Source of the DNA: JAXDAY01 sp034679345
GTDB lineage: Bacteria; Eisenbacteria; RBG-16-71-46; CAIMUX01; VGJL01
Length of the DNA: 64,000 nt
NCBI GenBank assembly: GCA_034679345.1
Contig: JAXDAY010000029.1
Location: 62,001-126,000 of the forward strand
Direction of reading: 5' to 3'
Shown here in pieces: positions 25,407-33,632 of the stretch (positions are counted from its first letter, which is position 1; each line of letters opens with the position of its first letter). The translations under genes were made by a program, and so were the position numbers. Below the pieces are notes generated by a model, which saw nothing but the letters and a program-made list of their open reading frames with translations, ran no database searches and had not been told where the DNA came from.

Positions 25407-26164
25407 GCAATATCTTCGATGCCTTGAAGAAGAAGGAAGGTGGCGCGCCGGAGAAACCCGCGCCGTCGGGACCTTTTCCCGTCCAGCCGGTCGGAAAGAC
25501 CGCGGCCTCCCCCGTGCGCGAGTCGGACTTCCATCTGCTCCGGGAGATGCACTCCTTGTCGGAGAGGATCCTGAGCGAGCTGCCTCGCGGGGGACGCAGG
25601 GTCATCGCCTTCACCGGCGCGGCCGCCGGAGAAGGCGCGACGACGGTGGCGCTTCATCTCGCCCGGGTTCTCGCGCGCGATCCCGAGGGGCGGATCCTGC
25701 TCGTCGATGCGGACATGGCGCGCGTCTCGAAGAGCCTCACGCAATCCTCCGGAGCTTCGGCCCAGGCGCCCGGCCTGGTCGAAGTCCTGGCAGGGGAGGT
25801 GGAGCTCTCCAAGGCGGTGCTCGCGACCGACGTGGAGAATCTCCACTTCCTGCCCTCCGGCGTCGACCTCGCCCGGGGCAAGGAGGCGATCCTCTCGGAC
25901 CGCATGCGGGACTTCGTTGACGACATGGGCCAGATCTACCGGATGGTGATCCTCGACTGCGCGCCGCTGCTCTCGCACTCGGAATCGAGGATTCTCGCAG
26001 CGTTCACCGACGGGGCGGTGCTAGTCGTCCGGTCCGGCCGAACGAGGCGCGAGGTGGTCCAGAAGGCGCTGGCTCTCCTGCAGGCCGCCAATGTGCGCGT
26101 GCTCGGCGTGGTTCTGAACCAGAGGCGCTATCCGATCCCCGACTTCATCTACCGGCACCTTTAG
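25403..26164 (+). CDS. CpsD/CapB-like ATPase (BY-kinase family) lacking the Walker A lysine
   Basis: A 253-residue P-loop protein. It begins MSNIFDALKKKEG, like the CapB proteins of XrtA-type loci. The P-loop region reads TGAAAGEGATT (71-81): the position that is Lys in GEGKST of active BY-kinases is Ala. The Walker A' (ILLVDADM, 98-105) and Walker B (MVILDCAPLL) are kept. The C-terminus (NQRRYPIPDFIYRHL) has two tyrosines but no Tyr cluster. It is therefore either an atypical ATPase or a regulatory pseudokinase for the GumC-like protein. Variant P-loops of this sort occur in the family. It is coupled to the ATPase gene upstream. Confidence 0.78.
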   Translation: MSNIFDALKKKEGGAPEKPAPSGPFPVQPVGKTAASPVRESDFHLLREMHSLSERILSELPRGGRRVIAFTGAAAGEGATTVALHLARVLARDPEGRILLVDADMARVSKSLTQSSGASAQAPGLVEVLAGEVELSKAVLATDVENLHFLPSGVDLARGKEAILSDRMRDFVDDMGQIYRMVILDCAPLLSHSESRILAAFTDGAVLVVRSGRTRREVVQKALALLQAANVRVLGVVLNQRRYPIPDFIYRHL

Positions 26165-26174
26165 CGGGGGGGCG

Positions 26175-27308
26175 ATGCATGTCGCGCCACCTCACGGACC
26201 CCGCGTCGGAGTCCCTGCCGCCTCGGAGCTGAGCCGCCAGGCTTGGGTGGGCGAGGCGGCGGCCGCCTGCTTGCCCGAATGTGTCCGGGCGATTCAATCG
26301 TTTCTCGCCTCGCAGCGCCCCAGAGCGATCTTCCTGGGCGGCAGCGCCGTCCACGGAGAGCTCTGCGGGATCGTTGCGCCGGACGGGACGCGCCGGATTC
26401 TCTCGGATCTCGACATCGGAGTACTCGCCGAGCGGCGGGCGCCTGCAGGGACGGCCGATGCGGTCGATCGGCTCCTGGCGGAGATCTCGACGGCGCCGGA
26501 GGTGCGCGTCGGGCTCTACTGCCTGGACGACCTCGGGCGGCAGGATCCGACCCCGGGGATGGTGGAGACTGCGCGAGCGGGATGGGTTCTCTTCGGTCGC
26601 CCAGGCGATCTCGCTCGGTTCGTCCTGCCCGCGCCGGATTCGATTCCCGCCTGGGAGGCGCGGAGGCTGCTGGCGAATCGGGCGATCGAGTGGCTCGAGG
26701 CTTTGGGCTCGGCTTCGCCGACCGCGCGTGCCTACGCCGCAGCGAAGCTCACGGCCGACTCGGCCACGGTCGCTCTCCTGGCTCGGGGGCTCTACCGGGG
26801 AGGGGGTTACGCCGCCCGGGCGGCCGAGGCGCGCCGGGTGGGGATTCTGGCTCCCGCGGAGCTCGATCGCGTCGAGGCATGGACGGCCTGGCGCCTGGAG
26901 CCCGACTGGGATCGGCTGCCGGTCGGTGGGGGCGATCTGACGCGGGTGGAGGCGTCGGGGGCGGTCCACGCGGCGGCCCGGCAGGCCATCGTGGAGGGTC
27001 TGCGGCACTGCGGGGAGGATGCGGGAGGCGATGCCCTCTTCCGTGATGTCTCCACATCTCCCCGGAAGATGCTTCGATCCTGGAAGCGCTGGCTCTCGGG
27101 GGGCGGGAACCGGCGCTTCCCGGGGCCCGGACTCTGGGACCGGACTCCACGCAACGTGTTGTGGGAGGCGGCGGTTTGGTTCAGTCTCGGGAGGTTCGTG
27201 GAGTGCCGCGACGCCCTGGCGAGGCTCGTCGGGGCAGAGGCGTTGGAACCGATGGAGACGAGGATCGTCGGGCTGCGCAAGGCGATGGATCGGGAAGGGA
27301 TCGAATAG
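26175..27308 (+). CDS. Nucleotidyltransferase-fold protein of unknown substrate
   Basis: A 377-residue soluble protein. Residues about 50-85 carry the polymerase-beta-type nucleotidyltransferase signature: IFLGGSAVHGE (GGS at 55-57) followed by ILSDLDIGVL, with the metal-binding pair Asp78 and Asp80. The rest is predicted mostly helical, with a conserved-looking AYAAAKLTADSATVALLARG that resembles the helical partner domain of such enzymes. The substrate cannot be read from the sequence. It lies between CpsD and an AlkP-superfamily enzyme in tight array (10-bp and 3-bp gaps), so it probably modifies the polymer or its lipid carrier. A third catalytic Asp is not obvious. Confidence 0.6.
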   Translation: MHVAPPHGPRVGVPAASELSRQAWVGEAAAACLPECVRAIQSFLASQRPRAIFLGGSAVHGELCGIVAPDGTRRILSDLDIGVLAERRAPAGTADAVDRLLAEISTAPEVRVGLYCLDDLGRQDPTPGMVETARAGWVLFGRPGDLARFVLPAPDSIPAWEARRLLANRAIEWLEALGSASPTARAYAAAKLTADSATVALLARGLYRGGGYAARAAEARRVGILAPAELDRVEAWTAWRLEPDWDRLPVGGGDLTRVEASGAVHAAARQAIVEGLRHCGEDAGGDALFRDVSTSPRKMLRSWKRWLSGGGNRRFPGPGLWDRTPRNVLWEAAVWFSLGRFVECRDALARLVGAEALEPMETRIVGLRKAMDREGIE

Positions 27309-27311
27309 GGC

Positions 27312-28481
27312 ATGGCGGGAACCGGCGACCGGGACCTGGTTCTGGTCTTCATGATCGACGCTCTCGGCCACGAGCTCGTAGGCAGCGGGGGATTCCTCGA
27401 CCATATCGCCGCCGCGCCCAGGCCGCGCTTGCGCTCGATCTTCGGTTTCTCATCGGGGGCGATCCCATCGATCTTCACGGGAAGGATGCCCAGGGAGCAC
27501 GGCCATTGGTCGATGTATCGCAGGGACATGGGCGCATCGATCTTCCGTCGCTATCGAGTCCCTCTCTCGATCGCGGCGCGAATCCCGCGCGGGCACTGGC
27601 GCGTGCGCCGCTGGCTCGCGGACCGGTTGCGCCGCGACGGACTCACCGGCTACTTCTCGCTCTACGAGATTCCGCTCGAGCTCATCCACCACTTCGATCT
27701 CTGCGAGCGACGCAACATCTACCGGCCCGGCGCGTTCGATGGCATCCCCGGATTCTTCGACCGCCTCGTTCAGCATGCAGTGTCCTACCGGGTCTGGGAC
27801 TGGTCCTGTCGGACCGAATCCGCACTTGCCGAGATGGAGCGGGAAGCCGCCGCGGGCCGGCACAGGCTCCTGTTTCTCTATACTCCGGACTTTGACGCGA
27901 CCATGCACGTGCACGGCCCCCGGTCCGAGGCGGCGCGGTCGTGGCTGGTCTGGATGGAGGAGAGGATCGAGAAAATCCTCGAGATCGCGCGGGCCTCGGG
28001 TCGCCGGCCGATCCTGCGCGTCTTCGGAGATCACGGAATGGCGGCGGTCCACAAGGAGCTCGACATCTCCGGCATCATGGCTTCGCTGTCCCTTCGGATG
28101 CCGAAGGACTACTTGATGTTCCTCGACAGCTCGATGGCCCGCTTCTGGTTTCACTCGCAGACCGCGGAGCGGGCGATCCGCCAGCGGCTCGGCGGGCTCT
28201 CCGGAGGGCGGTGGGTGCCGCAGGAGGAGATGGATGAGCTCGGCGTGGGCTTCGCGGATCGAGCCTATGGCGAGGCTGTCTATCTCTGCGATCCCGGGGT
28301 CGTGATCCTGCCGAGCTTCATGGGCAGCGCGCCGCTGGCGGGGATGCACGGATACCATCCGGATGACGCCGATTCCTACACGACCCTGCTGAGCGACTCG
28401 CCGGTGGAGCCGGCGCCTGAGTCGATCCTCCATCTCTCGCAGGTTCTCCTGCGCGACCTCGGGATCGGGCCGGAGGGTTGA
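27312..28481 (+). CDS. Alkaline-phosphatase-superfamily phosphodiesterase/phosphotransferase
   Basis: A 389-residue enzyme with the type I phosphodiesterase/nucleotide pyrophosphatase layout: metal Asp16 in VFMIDALG, nucleophile region FGFSSGAIPSIFTGRMPREHG (Ser47 or Ser48), a second metal site in YTPDFDATMHVHG, FGDHGM, and the last His in MHGYHPD. There is no signal peptide or membrane segment, so it acts in the cytoplasm. It may hydrolyse a phosphodiester or transfer a phospho-group onto the polysaccharide or its precursor. The position between a nucleotidyltransferase and a flippase-like protein suggests a glycan-modifying module. Its stop overlaps the next start (TGATG). Confidence 0.7.
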   Translation: MAGTGDRDLVLVFMIDALGHELVGSGGFLDHIAAAPRPRLRSIFGFSSGAIPSIFTGRMPREHGHWSMYRRDMGASIFRRYRVPLSIAARIPRGHWRVRRWLADRLRRDGLTGYFSLYEIPLELIHHFDLCERRNIYRPGAFDGIPGFFDRLVQHAVSYRVWDWSCRTESALAEMEREAAAGRHRLLFLYTPDFDATMHVHGPRSEAARSWLVWMEERIEKILEIARASGRRPILRVFGDHGMAAVHKELDISGIMASLSLRMPKDYLMFLDSSMARFWFHSQTAERAIRQRLGGLSGGRWVPQEEMDELGVGFADRAYGEAVYLCDPGVVILPSFMGSAPLAGMHGYHPDDADSYTTLLSDSPVEPAPESILHLSQVLLRDLGIGPEG

Positions 28482-29533
28482 TGGCTCGTCGCTGGACGAT
28501 CGTCATCGGCCTTCTCCTGAGCGCGGGGTTCCTCTACCTCGCCGCGCGGGGCGTCGATCTCCAACGCATGCTCGCCGCTCTCGCCGGGGCGAGCTACGCC
28601 TACATGATCCCATGCGTCGCCTTCACCCTTGCGGCCTACTGGCTGCGGGCGCTGCGCTGGGGCTTCCTGCTCCGCTCCATGCGACCGATCCCGCAGGGGA
28701 TTCTCTTCTCCGCGACGATGATCGGATTCCTGGCGAACAACGTGCTGCCGGCGCGATTGGGGGAGCTCGTCCGCGCGCATGTCCTGGGGCGGAGGGCGTC
28801 GATCAGCCGTAGCGCGGCGCTGGCGAGCATCGTCGTCGAGCGGATCTTCGACCTCTTCACGCTCCTCGCGCTCTTCGCAGTGGTCGCCCTGATCTCTCCG
28901 TACCCTGGGATGGTCGGGCAAGTGGCGGGTTGGGTTCTTCTGATCGGAATCGTCGCGCTGGCAGTCCTGATCCTCTGGAACCGGCACCCGGAGAGGGTGA
29001 CCCGACTCGCGCTCCGGCTGGTCCCTTCACGGTACCGGGGGCGCGCCGAGAGGCCGGCGGCGGGATTCCGGGAAGGCCTGCGCGTGTTCGACTCGACCGG
29101 CCACCTCCTGATGGTCAGCCTCCTCTCGCTGATCCACTGGGCCGCGATCACGATCGTCGTCTGGCTCTGCTTCCGCGCGCTGGGGATCGACGCCCCCCAG
29201 CCGCAGGCGACTCTCGTAGCCCTGGTCGCGATCGCCCTGGTGACGATGATCCCAAGCGCGCCTGGCTTCATCGGCACGTTGCAGGGCGGGGGGACGGCGG
29301 CGCTCCTGGTATTCGGTCTTCCCAAGGAACAGGGGCTCGCCTTCTCCATCCTCTATCACGCGACGCAATGGCTCCCCGTGAACATCGTCGGAGCCGCCTA
29401 TCTCTTCCGTGAAGGCATGAGCTTGGCCCAGTTAAGCCGCATCGCCGGATCGAGCCCGGCGAAGGTCGATTCCGCGCCCGCGGATGCCGAAGAGAATGGG
29501 GAGGAGCGGAACAATGTCCCAACCCACCGGTGA
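28481..29533 (+). CDS. UPF0104/LPG-synthase-TM family flippase-like membrane protein
   Basis: A 350-residue protein with about eight membrane helices. The family pattern is seen in LRALRWGFLLRSM, FLANNVLPARLGELVRAHVLG, SIVVERIFDLFTLL and TMIPSAPGFIGTLQGGGTAALLVF. Members are membrane domains related to MprF and AglD, thought to flip or handle lipid-linked substrates. In polysaccharide loci they often accompany glycosyltransferases. The ATG at 28481 overlaps the previous stop; TTG at 28478 is possible. Its 3' end overlaps the polymerase gene by 20 bp. Confidence 0.78.
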   Translation: MARRWTIVIGLLLSAGFLYLAARGVDLQRMLAALAGASYAYMIPCVAFTLAAYWLRALRWGFLLRSMRPIPQGILFSATMIGFLANNVLPARLGELVRAHVLGRRASISRSAALASIVVERIFDLFTLLALFAVVALISPYPGMVGQVAGWVLLIGIVALAVLILWNRHPERVTRLALRLVPSRYRGRAERPAAGFREGLRVFDSTGHLLMVSLLSLIHWAAITIVVWLCFRALGIDAPQPQATLVALVAIALVTMIPSAPGFIGTLQGGGTAALLVFGLPKEQGLAFSILYHATQWLPVNIVGAAYLFREGMSLAQLSRIAGSSPAKVDSAPADAEENGEERNNVPTHR

Positions 29534-30992
29534 GGATATTCGGCGGCCCCACGAAATCCCCGGGTGGCTCTCGAGCCCCTGGTTTCTGCTGCTCATCGCG
29601 GCGGCCTTCGGCGTGCTCGTGGCGCAGATCACTCTGGGGACGCTGCCGCCCCGCTGGGCCAAGGCGACCCTGGGGTTCGTCTTCCTGCTTGCCCTCTTCC
29701 GGCTGCCGCTCTACGCGGTCGTCTCCCTATTCCTGATCGCGTTTCCGTTCCCGACTTTCATCTTTCTGGGCAACTCGAATGTGATCTTCGTGCTGTTCCT
29801 CGTCATCGCCTGGGCGGTCCGCGTTCGGCTCGGGCTCGAGCCGAGCCCCGCGCGGACCTATCTCGACTGGGCGTGCTGGCTCTATATCGGGGTGCACCTG
29901 CTATCGCTCGTCAATGTGGAGACGCCCGACAACCTGCGTAACGGGCTCTTCCAGATCCAGTTCCTCTCGGCGGCCGTGGGGCTTTACTTCCTCGTCGCGA
30001 AGACGCTTCACACCGAGAGGCATCTGCGGATCGCGTTTCAGGCTCTCGCGGTGACCTCGCTTCTGGTCGCGATCACGGGTGTGATGGAGTACTTCGTGCC
30101 CACCCTGCAGCTGATCCCCGAGTGGTTCATTGCGCCGGGACCGCACGGCAAGCGCTTCGGCGAGGGGGGACGGGTCGGCGGCGTCTTTCGCTTCCACGGT
30201 TTGCTGGCCGACTTCTGCGCCATGATGTTCATCCTCCAGGCGTATCTCTTCATCCGATCGAAGAGCATCCTCGCGCGTGGTTTCTATCTGATGCTCATGC
30301 TCTCGGGGCTCTTCCTCATGTTCGTCACGGCCAACCGGGGAGGCTTCATCATCTGGGTCGTCGGTCTCGCCTATATGATCTGGATCGGGCGCGGCGGGCT
30401 GACGACGCGAAGGGTCATGGTCGCCTTGCCGGTCCTGCTGCTCGTCGGCGTCCTGCTGGAGACCGTGGTGACTCGCTATGGTCGTGTGATCACCCTCTTC
30501 TGGCGATTGACCACGACGCAGCTGGAACGCGGGATTCCAGAGAACCGGGTCGAGGTCTGGGCGGCGGTTCTGCGCGAGATCCCGAACCACCTGTGGATCG
30601 GCCACGGCCCCTTCTACGATCTGCTAGGCGGCGGGAGCGCTCTCGGACGGTGGTGGCCGCACAACGCCTACCTGATGTACCTATGGACGACAGGGGTGAT
30701 CGGGCTTCTCATATTCCTCTGGATCCTGGGCAAGGCGTTCTGGAAGAGCCGGCCGGGAGGGAAGCTGCACCTGGGGGAGGTCCCCTTCGCGCAGGGGGCC
30801 CTCATGGTGGCGCACGTCCAGATCCTTCAGTTCGCACTCGCCCAGATCCGGGATGAGCACCAGCGCGGCAACGTCTACGTCTACCTGATGTGGGTCCTGT
30901 TCGGACTTGCGGCCGCGGCAGGGAGGATATGGGAAAAAGGACGCCGAAAGTCGCCGGAACCGGCGTCCGGGAGCGCGGTAGACCCGTCTTGA
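29514..30992 (+). CDS. O-antigen polymerase/ligase family protein (Wzy_C-like)
   Basis: A multi-spanning inner-membrane protein of 492 residues with about twelve helices. The diagnostic part is the large periplasmic loop region: ENRVEVWAAVLREIPNHLWIGHGPF ending in WWPHNAYLMYLWTTGVIG, where the H-N in a loop before a helix is typical of Wzy_C/WaaL polymerases and ligases. It would polymerise repeat units or attach the glycan. ATG at 29514 follows GAGGAG; the open frame reaches 29484. A strong promoter sits across its stop codon, so the following genes can be transcribed separately. Confidence 0.82.
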   Translation: MSQPTGEDIRRPHEIPGWLSSPWFLLLIAAAFGVLVAQITLGTLPPRWAKATLGFVFLLALFRLPLYAVVSLFLIAFPFPTFIFLGNSNVIFVLFLVIAWAVRVRLGLEPSPARTYLDWACWLYIGVHLLSLVNVETPDNLRNGLFQIQFLSAAVGLYFLVAKTLHTERHLRIAFQALAVTSLLVAITGVMEYFVPTLQLIPEWFIAPGPHGKRFGEGGRVGGVFRFHGLLADFCAMMFILQAYLFIRSKSILARGFYLMLMLSGLFLMFVTANRGGFIIWVVGLAYMIWIGRGGLTTRRVMVALPVLLLVGVLLETVVTRYGRVITLFWRLTTTQLERGIPENRVEVWAAVLREIPNHLWIGHGPFYDLLGGGSALGRWWPHNAYLMYLWTTGVIGLLIFLWILGKAFWKSRPGGKLHLGEVPFAQGALMVAHVQILQFALAQIRDEHQRGNVYVYLMWVLFGLAAAAGRIWEKGRRKSPEPASGSAVDPS

Positions 30993-31017
30993 CCGACGAT
31001 TTTTCCTCTGATAGAAT
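30989..31017 (+). promoter_or_regulatory. Strong sigma-70-type promoter inside the exopolysaccharide locus
   Basis: TTGACC (30989-30994), an exact 17-bp spacer and TAGAAT (31012-31017): five of six consensus bases in each box. It overlaps the stop of the polymerase gene and would drive the sugar transferase and the glycosyltransferase block with a leader of about 195 nt. Confidence 0.6.
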
Positions 31018-31218
31018 TGATCAGGTCCAAGTACAGCCTCGGAGAGGAGGAGACTGCCAGAGACACCTTGCTAGCGGGATCTTCAAGGCCGCCGGCCTTC
31101 AGGATTACCGACACGCCAGACCGAACCCGACAGAGGGGCGGCCCAACTCCAGGGGGTCGCATGAAGACAGCGCGGTCCATCGGTGGAGGTCCCGTCGCAC
31201 GGCAAGGAGTGTTCATCA
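31018..31218 (+). other. Untranslated leader of the glycosyltransferase block
   Basis: A ~200-bp gap with no credible gene. It holds a small perfect hairpin, AAGGCC/GGCCTT with a GCC loop (31085-31099), and the AAGGAG ribosome site (31204-31209) of the next gene. I could not match it to a known riboswitch. Confidence 0.4.
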
Positions 31219-32022
31219 GTGTCTTTGGCATCGCTGCTCGGACGACCGATCGCCCGAGTCCCGGATGAGGAACCGCGCGGGGAAGCCATCCCCCGCCAGC
31301 CATCCGCGGACTTCCTGAGCGAGGCTGCTTCCCAGCCCATATCGCCCGATTCCGCACCGCCGCCCTCGGGAGGCGGGAGTCGACAGCTGGGCGATATTCC
31401 GATCACGCCGGATCGCGGCTTCTACCTTCGTTTCGGCAAGAGGGGACTCGATCTCCTCGCCGGCGGTCTCGCGCTTCTCATCCTGCTGCCCCTGTTCCTC
31501 CTCTGCGCTCTCGCCATCAAGCTGGACACTCCGGGTCCCGTCATCTACTGCTCTCCCCGGGTCGGTCGGGGCGGGCGGCTCTTCACTTTCTACAAGCTCC
31601 GGTCGATGGTCCACGGCGCGGATCTGACGCGCCATCAGATCTCCCACCTGAACGAAGTGTCCGGTCCCGTCTTCAAGATCGCACGGGATCCGCGCATCAC
31701 GCGGGTGGGCCGCATCCTCCGTCGATCGAGCGTGGATGAGCTGCCCCAGATCCTCAATGTGCTCAAAGGGGAGATGTCTCTCGTCGGACCGCGGCCACCC
31801 ATCCCCGAGGAAGTGGCCCATTACGAGCCCTGGCAGCTTCGTCGCCTCTCGGTCAAGCCCGGCATCACCTGCCTATGGCAGGTGAGCGGGCGCAGCCAGC
31901 TCGGATTCGATCGGTGGATGCAGTTGGACATGGAGTATGTGGAGCGTCGTAGTTTTGCCCTGGACCTGAAGATCCTCTTCAAGACGATCCCCGCGGTCCT
32001 GGGCGGGAAGGGCGCTTACTGA
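31219..32022 (+). CDS. Undecaprenyl-phosphate sugar phosphotransferase (initiating transferase)
   Basis: A 267-residue bacterial sugar transferase that loads the first sugar phosphate onto the lipid carrier. A disordered N-terminal ~65 residues precede one membrane helix (LLAGGLALLILLPLFLLCAL) and the catalytic domain: FTFYKLRSMVHGAD, KIARDPRITRVGRILRRSS, DELPQILNVLKGEMSLVGPRP and KPGITCLWQVSGRS. It lacks the extra N-terminal helices of WbaP/WcaJ-type proteins, so it is a minimal PglC-like form. GTG at 31219 is nine bases after AAGGAG; the open frame begins at 31183 without a ribosome site. Confidence 0.88.
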   Translation: MSLASLLGRPIARVPDEEPRGEAIPRQPSADFLSEAASQPISPDSAPPPSGGGSRQLGDIPITPDRGFYLRFGKRGLDLLAGGLALLILLPLFLLCALAIKLDTPGPVIYCSPRVGRGGRLFTFYKLRSMVHGADLTRHQISHLNEVSGPVFKIARDPRITRVGRILRRSSVDELPQILNVLKGEMSLVGPRPPIPEEVAHYEPWQLRRLSVKPGITCLWQVSGRSQLGFDRWMQLDMEYVERRSFALDLKILFKTIPAVLGGKGAY

Positions 32023-32084
32023 GTCACGAGCCGCGGATCCCGCGGCGCTTCGTTCCGCTCGACGGAGGGAGATCGCAAGCAGAC

Positions 32085-33632
32085 TTGAGCCGGCCTTCGA
32101 ATCGATTCGCCCGGATTCCGTGGATCCCGGTCGCACTCGGCGCTCTCGCGCTCATCCTGCGCCTGTGGGGGCTTACGCGCCAGTCGCTATGGATCGATGA
32201 GATGTTCAGCCTGAAGTACGCGGGGCTGGACACGCCGCTCAACTGGGAAGGGATCCGTCTCAATCTCCAGGGGCCGCTTCACGCGGTGTTCCTGAACGGA
32301 TGGTGCGGTCTCTTCGGTTGGGGCGAGCTCGCGGTCCGTCTCCCCCAGGCGATCGCCTCCGCGGTGACGGCGCCCCTGCTCTATCTCGTCGCGCGGCCAG
32401 TCTTCGGCCAAGGGCGCGCCATCGCCGGAGCGGCCCTGCTGGCCGTCAACCCGTTTCACATCTGGTACGCGCAGGAGGTACGCAACTACACCTTCGCGAT
32501 CCTGTGCTCGGTGATCGCCATCGGGATGATCCAGCGCCTCGATCTGCACGGACGATGGCGGGACGCCGCCGGGCTCGCGGGGAGCTGGATCGCGGGACTC
32601 CTGTTCAATCTGAGCTTCGCGTTCCACATCGCCGCCGCGGGGATCTGGGGGATCGCGCGCTTCAGGCGCCGGCGGCGGACGCTGCTCTGCCTCGGCGCGG
32701 CGGCGGCCTCGACCCTGATCGCGCTGCTTCCCTGGGAGGTGGAGTTCTTCCACCGCAGGATTCAGCCCTCGCATCTTCTCACCCTGGAGTCGGTGCCGCA
32801 GGAGGAGCGGCTGCGCGGCGAGGCGACGGCGCCGGCGGTCGGAATCCCGTATCTGGCCTACACCTTCTCGGTCGGTTTCAGCCTCGGCCCCTCGCTGCGG
32901 GAGCTGCGCGTCGATCGCTCAGCCGGGACGCTGCACCGGCACGCTCTGCCGATCGCGGCGACCGGCCTGGTCTTCGGAATCCTTGGGACGGCCGGGCTCG
33001 TCGGCTGGATCCGCGGCGCGGGGGATCGACGGCGATTGTGGCTGCTGGCCCTCATCGTGCCGATTACCGCGGCCTTCCTCGTCGCGACGCGAAACGTGAA
33101 GGTCTTCAATCCGCGCTACGCCGCCGTCGCCCTGCCGGCGTTCGCGATGCTCCTGGCCGACGGGGCCGCGCTGCTCGGGCCGCGCCGTTGGGGCGGAGCT
33201 CTCGTCGCGGGAGTTCTCATCCTGTCGAGCGTGAGCATCGCGCAACTGCAGACCCAGCCGCGCTACTGGAAGGAGGACGCCCGCTCGGCCACCCGGGTGC
33301 TTCGAAGCGAGGTGGGCGCCGGGGATCTGATCTTCGTCGTGGGGACCTGGGATCCGATCTACCGCTACTACTGGCAGGGTTTGCGCGAGGATCGCTCGAT
33401 CGATCGTTTCTTCATTCCGCATCGGACGCCGCCCGGAGAGGGAGCGGAAGCGGAGGAGGGGCTTGCCGCAATCGCGCGCGCCCGGGAGACCTACGTCCTT
33501 TTCTACCGCGACGACTTCCATGATCCCATGGGGGCGTGGGAGGGTTTCCTCTCGGAACGGTTCGACGTCGACCGGCGGTGGGAGTTTCCCGGCGTGAGGA
33601 TCTGGCGGCTGGGAGCGAGGAGGAGCGGATGA
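32085..33632 (+). CDS. Glycosyltransferase family 39 / ArnT-like membrane protein
   Basis: A 515-residue multi-spanning protein. The first helix is followed by LTRQSLWIDEMFSLKYAG, where the Asp-Glu pair is the catalytic acidic site of the GT39/GT83 (PMT, ArnT) fold. WYAQEVRNYTFAIL comes next, the conserved second loop, then about ten helices and a soluble C-terminal part. Such enzymes use polyprenyl-phosphate sugars to glycosylate targets on the periplasmic face. The TTG start is uncertain because the GGAGGGAG ribosome-like site lies about 15 bases upstream. Its stop overlaps the next start (ATGA). Confidence 0.8.
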   Translation: MSRPSNRFARIPWIPVALGALALILRLWGLTRQSLWIDEMFSLKYAGLDTPLNWEGIRLNLQGPLHAVFLNGWCGLFGWGELAVRLPQAIASAVTAPLLYLVARPVFGQGRAIAGAALLAVNPFHIWYAQEVRNYTFAILCSVIAIGMIQRLDLHGRWRDAAGLAGSWIAGLLFNLSFAFHIAAAGIWGIARFRRRRRTLLCLGAAAASTLIALLPWEVEFFHRRIQPSHLLTLESVPQEERLRGEATAPAVGIPYLAYTFSVGFSLGPSLRELRVDRSAGTLHRHALPIAATGLVFGILGTAGLVGWIRGAGDRRRLWLLALIVPITAAFLVATRNVKVFNPRYAAVALPAFAMLLADGAALLGPRRWGGALVAGVLILSSVSIAQLQTQPRYWKEDARSATRVLRSEVGAGDLIFVVGTWDPIYRYYWQGLREDRSIDRFFIPHRTPPGEGAEAEEGLAAIARARETYVLFYRDDFHDPMGAWEGFLSERFDVDRRWEFPGVRIWRLGARRSG

